Shown piece after piece: positions 1-5,578 of a stretch of 5,578 nucleotides of DNA. The position numbers were made by a program, and so were the translations under genes. The stretch is from contig JAITWB010000071.1 of assembly GCA_031285525.1 (NCBI GenBank), positions 1 to 5,578 on the forward strand. The letters are read 5' to 3'. Source of the stretch: Spirochaetaceae bacterium (GTDB lineage: Bacteria > Spirochaetota > Spirochaetia > Treponematales > Treponemataceae). How positions within the stretch are numbered: the first letter of the stretch is position 1; every line of letters starts with the position of its first letter. The notes beneath the pieces are model-generated. The model did no database searches. It saw only the letters and a list, made by a program, of their open reading frames with translations, and was not told the DNA's origin.

Positions 1-4
1 GGAG
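1..4 (+). promoter_or_regulatory. Shine-Dalgarno site for the TTG start of coaE
   Basis: GGAG stands seven bases before the TTG at 12, a normal ribosome-binding distance. It supports the unusual TTG start, because no ATG precedes the P-loop in this frame within the window. A start further upstream, outside the window, cannot be excluded, but the P-loop would then lie unusually far from the N-terminus for this family. Confidence 0.6.
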
Positions 5-11
5 ACTTCCA

Positions 12-617
12 TTGAGCGTGATAGGCGTTGTGGGTCCCATGTGCGCGGGGAAGAGTCTTGCTTCTCAGATGCTGGAGGAGATGGGCTGTGTGTCCATCGA
101 TGGAGACCTCGCCGCTCATCGGGCGGTGGAGGCGGCAAAAGACGAGATTCTCGCTCATTTTTCTGCGGAAGCGGAGAGGCGGGGTGTCTCACTGCTCACG
201 GTTGACGGGAAAATAGACCGCAGAGCGCTGGGTTCCATCGTCTTTTCCAGCAAGGAGCTGTTGAAAGAGCATGAATCTATCGTCTATCCCTATGTGGAGA
301 CGGAAATAAACAGCTTTATCGATTCAAACCGCTCTCGCTGTACAATCGTTAATGCGGCGGTGCTCTATAAGGTAGATACGATTTACCGCTGTGATTATAT
401 ACTCTATATCGATTCCCCCTTGATCGTTCGTTTCTTCCGTGCCTTGAAACGGAAAAACCTGTCGGTACTTCAGATTTTGCAGAGATTTTACGCACAAAGG
501 GATATCTATACTCAACATTGTCAAAAAAATGTCGATATATACAAAGTATACAACTCGGGACAGGCTGAGAATTTAAGGGAACAGCTTAGATTAGTTCTCG
601 AACTGAAAGGATACTAA
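12..617 (+). CDS. coaE: Dephospho-CoA kinase
   Basis: This is probably the cytoplasmic enzyme that phosphorylates the 3'-hydroxyl of dephospho-CoA with ATP, the last step of coenzyme A synthesis. At 201 aa it has the usual family length. Visible signatures are a Walker A loop at residues 8-15 (G8, G13-K14-S15), the D30-G-D32 pair matching the family's Asp-x-Asp after strand 2, the DGKIDRRALGSIVF block at 65-78 followed by ESIVYP at 88-93, VNAAVLYK at 113-120 in the place of the family's PLLFE segment, QRFYAQRD at 157-164, and a C-terminal N181-S-G followed by a helix. The P-loop is divergent, with GPMCAGKS where most bacteria have GGIGSGKS; from memory, spirochaete CoaE proteins often carry a Cys here. 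The TTG start has a GGAG site. The stop codon overlaps the next gene by one base, so the two are translationally linked. The family assignment is firm; the start is slightly less so. Confidence 0.93.
   Translation: MSVIGVVGPMCAGKSLASQMLEEMGCVSIDGDLAAHRAVEAAKDEILAHFSAEAERRGVSLLTVDGKIDRRALGSIVFSSKELLKEHESIVYPYVETEINSFIDSNRSRCTIVNAAVLYKVDTIYRCDYILYIDSPLIVRFFRALKRKNLSVLQILQRFYAQRDIYTQHCQKNVDIYKVYNSGQAENLREQLRLVLELKGY
606..611 (+). promoter_or_regulatory. Ribosome-binding site for the SPOR-domain gene
   Basis: AAAGGA lies inside the last codons of coaE, five bases before the ATG at 617 and eleven before a second in-frame ATG at 623. The spacing favours the first ATG, which also forms the TAATG stop-start overlap with coaE. 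Confidence 0.55.
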
Positions 618-1498
618 TGGCTATGGAACAGAAAAAACTTTTATGGATCGTTGTCACCGTGGGAGTCTTTCTCCTTATCGTTATAGGCACGGCCCTGATA
701 TTGTACGCACCGTCAAAAAACACTGATCCTGCGCTCGCTTCCATATCATCTCAGGGTCAGGGACGGGTTCAGCCCGATCCGGACGCATGGGTTCGGAATC
801 CAGAGACAGTTCCTCCCTTCTCCGCCGCCGAAGGGGATCCCCGGCAGGTCTCTGACTTGACCGTTGTTTCGGGGAATACCACCGTTATTTCTGACAGAAC
901 CACCTTCGATATCACCGGTACTCTTCCTCCAGCGGGTCAGCAGCCTGCCGGCAGTACCGCACAGACACCGCTTACGGATCCTGCTTCTCAGACTGGGGCG
1001 TCCCAGACAGCTCCGGCTCAGAACACGGCTGCTCAAACAAGCCAGACTCAGACGGCTCCGGTTGAACAGACACCGGCTTCAACTCAAACCGCTCCGGCAG
1101 TACAGCAGCCGGTAACAACGGCACAGCCCCAGACGGTCCAGCAGACAGCACCCGTAAATACGGCACCTAAACCGGCGGCAACAGCTTCTACACCGAAAAC
1201 AACGGTGAAGCAGACGACAACTCAGGTTGCTGCTCCTGCAAAGAAGCAGGTCACCGAGTACTGGATACAGGCAGGTTCGTTCTCTGATAAGATGCGGGCG
1301 GAACAGGTTAGAGAGGATCTCTCCAAGAGCAAGATAACCGCTGACGTTTTTACCAGGGATATCGAAGGAAAGACCTTTTACCGGGTACGGACCGGTCCCT
1401 ACAAGACCAAAACCGAGGCCGAGTATTGGCTGGGCGTGGTACAGAACACCACAAGTTTTGAGGACAGTTATATTTCAGAAGTGGTGACCATGAGATAA
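617..1498 (+). CDS. Membrane-anchored SPOR-domain protein
   Basis: This 293-aa protein has the topology of FtsN-like and related SPOR proteins. It has a seven-residue cytoplasmic tail, one hydrophobic transmembrane helix (about residues 8-30) with no obvious signal-peptidase site, a long periplasmic linker, and a C-terminal SPOR domain (about 212-293). The SPOR core reads YWIQAGSF at 215-222, then a helix, then KTFYRVRTGPYKTKTEAEYW at 252-271, the typical beta-alpha-beta pattern with the RVxxGPY motif. SPOR domains bind peptidoglycan stripped of its stem peptides and often direct proteins to the division site. The linker from about 104 to 205 is very rich in Gln, Thr, Ala and Pro with degenerate QTAP-type repeats, so it is probably disordered. 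It overlaps coaE by one base and is followed by a terminator, so it ends the operon. The pairing with coaE suggests shared expression rather than shared function. It could be called FtsN-like, but nothing outside the SPOR domain proves orthology. Confidence 0.88.
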   Translation: MAMEQKKLLWIVVTVGVFLLIVIGTALILYAPSKNTDPALASISSQGQGRVQPDPDAWVRNPETVPPFSAAEGDPRQVSDLTVVSGNTTVISDRTTFDITGTLPPAGQQPAGSTAQTPLTDPASQTGASQTAPAQNTAAQTSQTQTAPVEQTPASTQTAPAVQQPVTTAQPQTVQQTAPVNTAPKPAATASTPKTTVKQTTTQVAAPAKKQVTEYWIQAGSFSDKMRAEQVREDLSKSKITADVFTRDIEGKTFYRVRTGPYKTKTEAEYWLGVVQNTTSFEDSYISEVVTMR

Positions 1499-1537
1499 GA
1501 GCCATTCTGAGAAAACAGAGTGAGTTGATATGAGAGA

Positions 1538-1567
1538 AGCCGGGAAGATTATTTCTCGGCTTTTTTT
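1538..1567 (+). terminator. Intrinsic terminator after the coaE operon
   Basis: A 9-bp stem pairs AGCCGGGAA (1538-1546) with TTCTCGGCT (1553-1561), with one G-U pair, across a six-base loop. Seven T residues follow (1561-1567), then a further AT-rich stretch to about 1574. It lies 39 bp after the SPOR gene's stop and should end transcription from the coaE operon, so the downstream barrel gene probably needs its own promoter. Confidence 0.88.
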
Positions 1568-1640
1568 ATTTTTTCGCAATTTATGTAACAATTTGGTAAA
1601 AACACACTGAAAACAGTGATCTTTCCGCGATTGATCTTAT
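1568..1640 (+). other. Leader of the barrel gene, promoter not resolved
   Basis: This AT-rich stretch between the terminator and the ATG at 1641 should contain the promoter of the barrel gene. The best sigma-70-like match is TTCGCA (1573-1578), 18 bp from TAAAAA (1597-1602), which is weak in both boxes, so I do not call it as a promoter. The 20 bases before the ATG contain no purine-rich Shine-Dalgarno site. A short inverted repeat lies at 1605-1618. Confidence 0.35.
1605..1618. repeat. Short inverted repeat upstream of the barrel gene
   Basis: CACTG (1605-1609) and CAGTG (1614-1618) form perfect 5-bp arms around AAAA, 22 bp before the start codon. It could be a small operator or a weak leader hairpin. 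Repeats this short occur by chance, and no T-tract follows, so it is not a terminator. Confidence 0.3.
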
Positions 1641-3161
1641 ATGAAATACTTTTTATTTTTCATGCTTCTTATAGCGCTCTCTGGGGGACTTTCCCAGGGA
1701 ACAGTGTCGGCGCAGAAATTCAGGGTCTATACGGGGTATACGACGGAAAAGGAAGGCGAAGCCCTTGGGGGAATTGCCTTTCAGTACGGGCCTATGCAGC
1801 TCCTTGCACAGGGTCTGGCGGTGTCCGTCAAGCCGGGTGTGGAAAAGGCGCCTGAATTTGCTCTTAACAATTGGGGTTTGCTGGCGGAACCTGCGGAGGG
1901 TATCTCTTTTTCGCTGGGAACGATCTCTACAGGGGGAATCGTTTCCCGGGTAAAGGATCCGGTGCCGGCGGCATGGAGTCCACTGAGGAGTCCATCGCTG
2001 CCTCAGACAGGATTGTATCATAGGCTGCAGTCTGTTTCCGCAAAAACAGCGCCGCCTGCTGCAGGTGCGCTGAAATTCAGTACAGAGATTGCGCGATGGG
2101 TTACCGAATTCGGGATCTATGTGACTCTGCCGCAAGGCTTTGGGGAGGAGCAATCCGTTGAAACCTTGCTGCCTCTGTATTCTGTCCTGACAGTGCATTT
2201 TCCGCCTCTGCCTCGGATACGGCGGTGGAATATCTCCTTCTTTGGCGGTTGGAGCGAGGTGTCTCCTGATGAACAGGATGTGTGGTTTCGCAAGCGGGGC
2301 TGGTTTTATGGAGAAAAAACACTGTTTACCGCTGCTGAGTATGCCATGCAGACAAAGCACAGTACACTGTTTGTCTCGGGAGGGGCGATGAAGCATCCGG
2401 CAGGAGGATTTTCAGGTTATGTCCGTGCCGAGGGGGCTCTGACGGGGAGATTCGGAGGAGTGGGGGCGGTTGCAGCCTGTACGGATCCGCAGTACATCTC
2501 TTTTTCGGGGAAAACTCAGGATATCTTTCGGGGGCAGTTGAATCCCTATCTGACTCTGTCGGGAAAGAAGACGGTATTCCGCCTGGGAGCGCTGGCGGAT
2601 ATACGCCTGCGAAGGGATAGCGCTTTTGCAGAACTCCCCTACACTACCGAGACTTTCAAGCTTGAAGCGAGGCTTTCGGCGCCATTGGGGCGTATTACGT
2701 TCCGTACCGAACTAAAGGACTGTGATGCAGGAAGCGGTTTTACTCCGGGAGGCGTTTTTAGTCCCGCTCCGGTAAGTTCAACCTGCTTTAAGGTCTCCGG
2801 GAAGACGGATTTTATCCCTCCCTATGGAAGTTTGAGACGAAACTGGTCGCTTGAGGAGCTTTTTGAGGTATATCCTGCGGCAGAAGGGGAGAAGCAAAAG
2901 CAGAGCTTCACTACAAAGGTCGTTTTTGCTGCCTATCCCTTTTCGTTCCTTTCTGTTGAGTGTACGGCACTATATATAGAAAGAATCTCCGTGCAATCAC
3001 GGTCTATACGGCTTGAACCGGAGTGTTACTTTTCCTTCAGAAGCGGAAAAACGGCTCATTCTCTGGCGGTAACGCTTGCCATGGCAAAGGGCTTCAACAC
3101 CAAAAACGACCAATTTCTGTTTGACGCCTCTATTGGGTATAGTTTAAATCTTTCCTTATAG
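1641..3161 (+). CDS. Exported predicted outer-membrane beta-barrel protein
   Basis: I do not recognise a named family. The 506-aa product begins with a signal peptide: K2, a hydrophobic core at about 3-13, and a probable signal-peptidase I site after VSA (residue 24). The rest is rich in short alternating polar/hydrophobic strands with aromatic residues and Gly/Ser turns, for example 86-95, 155-164, 179-188, 255-265, 310-325, 340-360 and 424-447. It ends with strand-like segments at 473-482 and 491-506 (FLFDASIGYSLNLSL), as expected of an outer-membrane barrel, although the last residue is Leu rather than the usual Phe. Five cysteines (280, 361, 382, 441, 462) are more than most barrels carry. 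A TGA codon at 1632-1634 blocks any earlier in-frame start. No clear Shine-Dalgarno site precedes the ATG, and ATG at 1662 (Met8) has none either. The omptin-like gene follows 47 bp later, so the two are probably co-transcribed. The barrel call is inferred from pattern; the cargo or partner is unknown. Confidence 0.75.
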   Translation: MKYFLFFMLLIALSGGLSQGTVSAQKFRVYTGYTTEKEGEALGGIAFQYGPMQLLAQGLAVSVKPGVEKAPEFALNNWGLLAEPAEGISFSLGTISTGGIVSRVKDPVPAAWSPLRSPSLPQTGLYHRLQSVSAKTAPPAAGALKFSTEIARWVTEFGIYVTLPQGFGEEQSVETLLPLYSVLTVHFPPLPRIRRWNISFFGGWSEVSPDEQDVWFRKRGWFYGEKTLFTAAEYAMQTKHSTLFVSGGAMKHPAGGFSGYVRAEGALTGRFGGVGAVAACTDPQYISFSGKTQDIFRGQLNPYLTLSGKKTVFRLGALADIRLRRDSAFAELPYTTETFKLEARLSAPLGRITFRTELKDCDAGSGFTPGGVFSPAPVSSTCFKVSGKTDFIPPYGSLRRNWSLEELFEVYPAAEGEKQKQSFTTKVVFAAYPFSFLSVECTALYIERISVQSRSIRLEPECYFSFRSGKTAHSLAVTLAMAKGFNTKNDQFLFDASIGYSLNLSL

Positions 3162-3191
3162 GTGAATCAGGCTTGCCCCGGAAAGCAAAGT

Positions 3192-3196
3192 AAGGA
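3192..3196 (+). promoter_or_regulatory. Possible Shine-Dalgarno site of the omptin-like gene
   Basis: AAGGA lies 12 bases before the ATG at 3209, which is longer than the ideal spacing. No better site is present in the 47-bp gap. The signal peptide beginning at this ATG supports the start independently. Confidence 0.4.
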
Positions 3197-3208
3197 TATA
3201 CTAAACCT

Positions 3209-4180
3209 ATGAAGTCTTGGCGGTTTTCCCTTATTTGTACGCTTCTGCTGCTTACCCTCAACGGGAAAACCTTTGGCGCAGATATCCTCACAAAACCGGA
3301 ACCCTTTACACTCACCCTGGAGCCGATATTCGGCGTGATAGCCGGTTCAGTGGACGAGTACGTATATGAAGATGACTACCTCTTAAGCAAGCTCGTCTGG
3401 GACATGAAACCCCTCTTTTACATCGGAGTGTCTACATCGCTCACCGTCTACGGAGTGGAACTTTCGGCGTCCCTCACCCTTGGGCTTCCCGGAAACAGCG
3501 GCGTTATGGAAGACTTCGATTACCTGAACTATAACTCAGCGGTGACCAACTACTCGATTTCCCAGGCGAAGATTCGTTCCCGGCTTCAGACCGATGTATC
3601 CCTGGGATATGAGTTCAATCTGCTGGACAGGTTTACTATTACCCCCTTTTGGGAATTCCGGTATCGGGTACTCTCTTTTGAAGGATATGGCGGCTACTAC
3701 CAATATCCGCCGGAATGGAATCCGCCCTACACCGAATGGACTCCCGATGCGCCTAAGAGCTATTTCACCGGAAGCCTTATTACCTATCATCAGCAGTATC
3801 TCTTTACCGGATTTGGCTTTTCCGGATCAGCCGATATTTCAGAGCGTTTATCCCTATCCCTGCTCTTCCGTTTCTCTCCGCTGGTCTGGTGTACCGCCGT
3901 TGATCACCATATTCTGGGGGCTGTCGAATACCTCGATGATATGAACGGCGGCTATACCCTGGGCGGAGAGCTTAGTCTTCTGTTCAGATTTACCGAAAGA
4001 AACGCCCTCCGGCTCGGCGGCGGCTATGAGTATACCGGAGATCTCCGGGGACCGAATGCCAGCAGGAGAACCGGCATGGTGTCTTCAGATTATATTGCCG
4101 CCCCAGGGATCGAAGGAGGAACAAAGAACTCCCAGTTTTCGGTTACCCTTTCGGTTATATCGGAGATACTGCCATTGTAG
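3209..4180 (+). CDS. Omptin-family outer-membrane protease
   Basis: This is a 323-aa precursor with a signal peptide (K2, R5, hydrophobic core 6-17, cleavage near 23-24). That leaves about 300 residues, matching the 297-residue mature OmpT. Omptins are ten-stranded barrels with a surface Asp/His active site. Alignment by eye with OmpT as I remember it gives GSVDEYVY (46-53) for GKTKERVY, SKLVW (60-64) for SQLDW, E-D102-F-D104 for the Asp83/Asp85 pair, SFEGYGGYYQY (156-166) for SFTARGGSYIY, and SPLVWCTAVDHH (223-234) for SGWVESSDNDEH. The last segment places D232 and H234 at Asp210/His212, so all four catalytic residues are kept. The PROSITE-type signature around WTDESRHPDT is not conserved (TNYSIS at 113-118). 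OmpT Glu27 is matched by E50, but Asp208 becomes A230 and Asp97 probably N114, so substrate choice may differ. The proposed LPS contacts Tyr134/Glu136/Arg138 become F150/Y152/V154. The protein ends in Leu, not Phe. It follows the 506-aa barrel gene, and its codon use is unlike that of its same-strand neighbours. Confidence 0.83.
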   Translation: MKSWRFSLICTLLLLTLNGKTFGADILTKPEPFTLTLEPIFGVIAGSVDEYVYEDDYLLSKLVWDMKPLFYIGVSTSLTVYGVELSASLTLGLPGNSGVMEDFDYLNYNSAVTNYSISQAKIRSRLQTDVSLGYEFNLLDRFTITPFWEFRYRVLSFEGYGGYYQYPPEWNPPYTEWTPDAPKSYFTGSLITYHQQYLFTGFGFSGSADISERLSLSLLFRFSPLVWCTAVDHHILGAVEYLDDMNGGYTLGGELSLLFRFTERNALRLGGGYEYTGDLRGPNASRRTGMVSSDYIAAPGIEGGTKNSQFSVTLSVISEILPL

Positions 4181-4192
4181 CGGATACGGGGC

Positions 4193-5578
4193 TCACTTCC
4201 CCACGCAAAACCCCGAGAACACTGCATCCAGTATATCGTCGGAAGTGACCTCCCCGGTTATCTCCCCAAGAGCGGTTACTGCGTCTTCCAAATCCTGGGC
4301 GATGGCATCCAACGGATAGCCAGCCTTTGCGGAAGCAACGGCATGCCGGAGGGAGGCAAGGGCTTCTTCCACAATCCGGCGTTGACGGGCGGTGCCCAGT
4401 TCTGTAGAGCGGAGTTCGGCAGAACTCAGTCCTGTTGAACTCCGCGACCTTGAGCCGTGACCAGATGCAGCACGGGAGGCGAGGAGAGCCGCAGCGTGAT
4501 CGACCAGAGCGGGGATACCGCTGCCGGCCTTTGCGCTTACCAAAAGGGCTTGAGACGGAATGCTGCCCTCCAAGAGAGAGGATTCCGTCTGGGCTTGCTC
4601 CATCTGGAGCCGTTCTGCCTGGAGCCTATCGGCCTTGTTGCCAACCAACAGCAGATTACCCCTTCCGGCGATGAAGTCCTTGTCCTCGCCGTTAAGCCCT
4701 TCGGCGCTGTCTACCACATACAGAATCAGATCCGCCTCAGAGGCGAGTCCCTGGGAGCGTTCAACTCCGGCGGCTTCTATGGTGTCGGAGGTTTCCCGCA
4801 AGCCCGCGGTATCGAAGAGGCGGACCGGGATGCCGTTAAAGGATGCCCAGCTTTCGAGCCAGTCCCGGGTGGTTCCGTGGATGTCGGAAACGATGGCCCG
4901 CTCTTCCTTGAGGAGCATATTGAAGAGACTCGACTTTCCTGCGTTGGTGCGTCCGCAGAGAACCACCTTTGCCCCTTCCTGATAGAGCTTCTGGGCTTCC
5001 CAGCCTGCGGCGAGCTCTTCCAGCAGGGTGCAAACCTCTTCGACAGCGGTAGTGTCGAACACCCCTGCGTCGGCATGATCTTCTTCAGGATATTCTATCT
5101 CTACCTCTGCGGCTGCGAGAGCCTGTATGATGAGACCCTTTATACGGGTCAGTTCGGCGTGGAGGTTTCCTGCGAGCCGCCCGACGGCGTGTTCCCGCCC
5201 GGTATCGGTCTTGGCATCGATGATCTCCCGCACAGCCTCGGCACGGGTGAGGTCGGTCTTTCCGTTGATAAAGCCCCGGAAGGTGAATTCCCCCCCTTCC
5301 GCCTGTCGGAATCCGGAACGGAGCAGCAGCTCAAACACGGCAGTCACTACGGCAGGTCCGCCGTGGCAGATGATCTCCGCCATCTCTTCCCCGGTGAAAC
5401 TTCTGGGGGCGCGATAGACGGCGATGAGTACTTCATCGATGCGGTTGCCGGTATCTACTATCCAGCCGTATACGAGGGTATGCCCCTGCGCTTCAAGCAA
5501 AGCCTTGGGACGGGAGAAGATCTTTGAAAGCTGTTCCAGGGTTCCGCTCCCTGAGGTACGGACGATGCCCAACGCCGA
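4193..5578 (-). CDS. mnmE: tRNA modification GTPase MnmE, 5' end outside window
   Basis: MnmE works with MnmG to place the carboxymethylaminomethyl group at C5 of the wobble uridine in certain tRNAs, using a folate-derived one-carbon unit and GTP. Residues are counted from the TTG at 5572-5570, which is only an internal Leu: the reading frame stays open to the edge (Ser-Ala-Leu-GIVRTSG), and MnmE normally has about 12-15 more N-terminal residues. The N-terminal folate-binding domain shows SFTGEEMAEIICHGG (58-72) and GEFTFRGFINGKTDLTRAEA (94-113). The helical domain follows, with EIEYPEED (158-165). The G domain has the P-loop GRTNAGKSS (207-215, Thr where Pro is common), GTTRD (233-237), DTAGLRE (254-260), NKAD (312-315) and SAK (346-348). 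The C-terminal FCVGK carries the conserved Cys456. Two low-complexity stretches (316-342 and 366-397) look like added loops. The gene converges on the omptin-like gene with 12 bp between stop codons. The family is certain. Confidence 0.96.
   Translation of the reverse strand, partial: SALGIVRTSGSGTLEQLSKIFSRPKALLEAQGHTLVYGWIVDTGNRIDEVLIAVYRAPRSFTGEEMAEIICHGGPAVVTAVFELLLRSGFRQAEGGEFTFRGFINGKTDLTRAEAVREIIDAKTDTGREHAVGRLAGNLHAELTRIKGLIIQALAAAEVEIEYPEEDHADAGVFDTTAVEEVCTLLEELAAGWEAQKLYQEGAKVVLCGRTNAGKSSLFNMLLKEERAIVSDIHGTTRDWLESWASFNGIPVRLFDTAGLRETSDTIEAAGVERSQGLASEADLILYVVDSAEGLNGEDKDFIAGRGNLLLVGNKADRLQAERLQMEQAQTESSLLEGSIPSQALLVSAKAGSGIPALVDHAAALLASRAASGHGSRSRSSTGLSSAELRSTELGTARQRRIVEEALASLRHAVASAKAGYPLDAIAQDLEDAVTALGEITGEVTSDDILDAVFSGFCVGK

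Noticed and set aside
1020..1250. Short repeated CAGAC/GCTCCGG stretches in the SPOR gene, considered as a DNA repeat array.
   Set aside because: They are the codon-level result of the Q/T/A/P-rich protein linker, have no fixed period, and stay in frame.
1573..1602. Sigma-70-like promoter TTCGCA, 18 bp, TAAAAA before the barrel gene.
   Set aside because: Each box matches the consensus at only four of six positions in an AT-rich stretch, so it is not distinguishable from background.
1653..2396. Open frame of 247 codons on the - strand inside the 506-aa barrel gene.
   Set aside because: The translation is rich in Arg, His, Cys and Gln with no hydrophobic core pattern, as expected of a shadow frame, whereas the + strand frame has a signal peptide and strand pattern.
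3158..3210. Inverted repeat ATAGGT (3158-3163) and ACCTAT (3205-3210) linking the barrel stop codon to the omptin-like start codon, a possible translational coupling hairpin.
   Set aside because: Only six pairs across a 41-base loop, which is at chance level and not stable enough to claim.
4187..4215. GC-rich pairings CGGGG/CCCCG (4187-4191 with 4211-4215) and GGGG/CCCC (4188-4191 with 4199-4202) as a terminator between the convergent genes.
   Set aside because: The arms are four or five bases and no T-tract follows on either strand.
4457..5527. Open frame of 356 codons on the + strand opposite mnmE.
   Set aside because: It lies wholly antisense to an unambiguous MnmE, its translation shows no family motif, and the length is explained by the codon bias of mnmE.
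5570..5572. TTG as the true start codon of mnmE.
   Set aside because: The frame continues to the window edge as Ser-Ala, and the visible protein starts inside the conserved GIVR(I/T)SG segment, so the real start lies beyond 5578.

Overview
The window carries five protein-coding genes: four on the + strand, then one convergent gene on the - strand that runs off the right edge. Overall base composition looks moderate (about 50% GC by eye). Two predicted outer-membrane beta-barrels imply a diderm bacterium. The CoaE P-loop variant (a Cys-Ala-Gly-Lys core), the omptin-like barrel with little trace of an LPS site, and the overall gene style make me lean towards a free-living spirochaete (Spirochaetales). 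That assignment is an inference of moderate-to-low confidence, since no rRNA or lineage-specific marker is present.

Region 1 (1-1567) is a short operon. A TTG-started coaE (dephospho-CoA kinase, last step of coenzyme A synthesis) overlaps by one base, in TAATG, a gene for a single-pass membrane protein with a Q/T/A/P-rich linker and a C-terminal SPOR domain, a peptidoglycan-binding module typical of cell division and envelope proteins. A clear intrinsic terminator follows at 1538-1567.

Region 2 (1568-4180) holds two exported proteins 47 bp apart, probably co-transcribed. The first (506 aa) has a signal peptide and an all-beta, barrel-like body, but I recognise no family. The second (323 aa) is an omptin-family outer-membrane aspartyl protease. 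Its two catalytic pairs (OmpT Asp83/Asp85 and Asp210/His212) appear as D102/D104 and D232/H234. However, part of the S1 pocket (OmpT Asp208) and the LPS-contact residues are replaced. This is the most interesting gene in the window.

Region 3 (4193-5578, - strand) is mnmE (trmE), the tRNA wobble-uridine modification GTPase. It is complete at the C-terminus (FCVGK) but lacks its first residues, which lie beyond the right edge. It ends 12 bp from the omptin stop with no obvious terminator between.

The omptin-like gene also stands out in base use. By hand count its third codon positions are C-rich, whereas coaE and the neighbouring barrel gene on the same strand are G-rich, which suggests inversion or acquisition. 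No tRNA, rRNA, CRISPR array, insertion sequence or attachment site was seen, and no gap between genes exceeds 142 bp.
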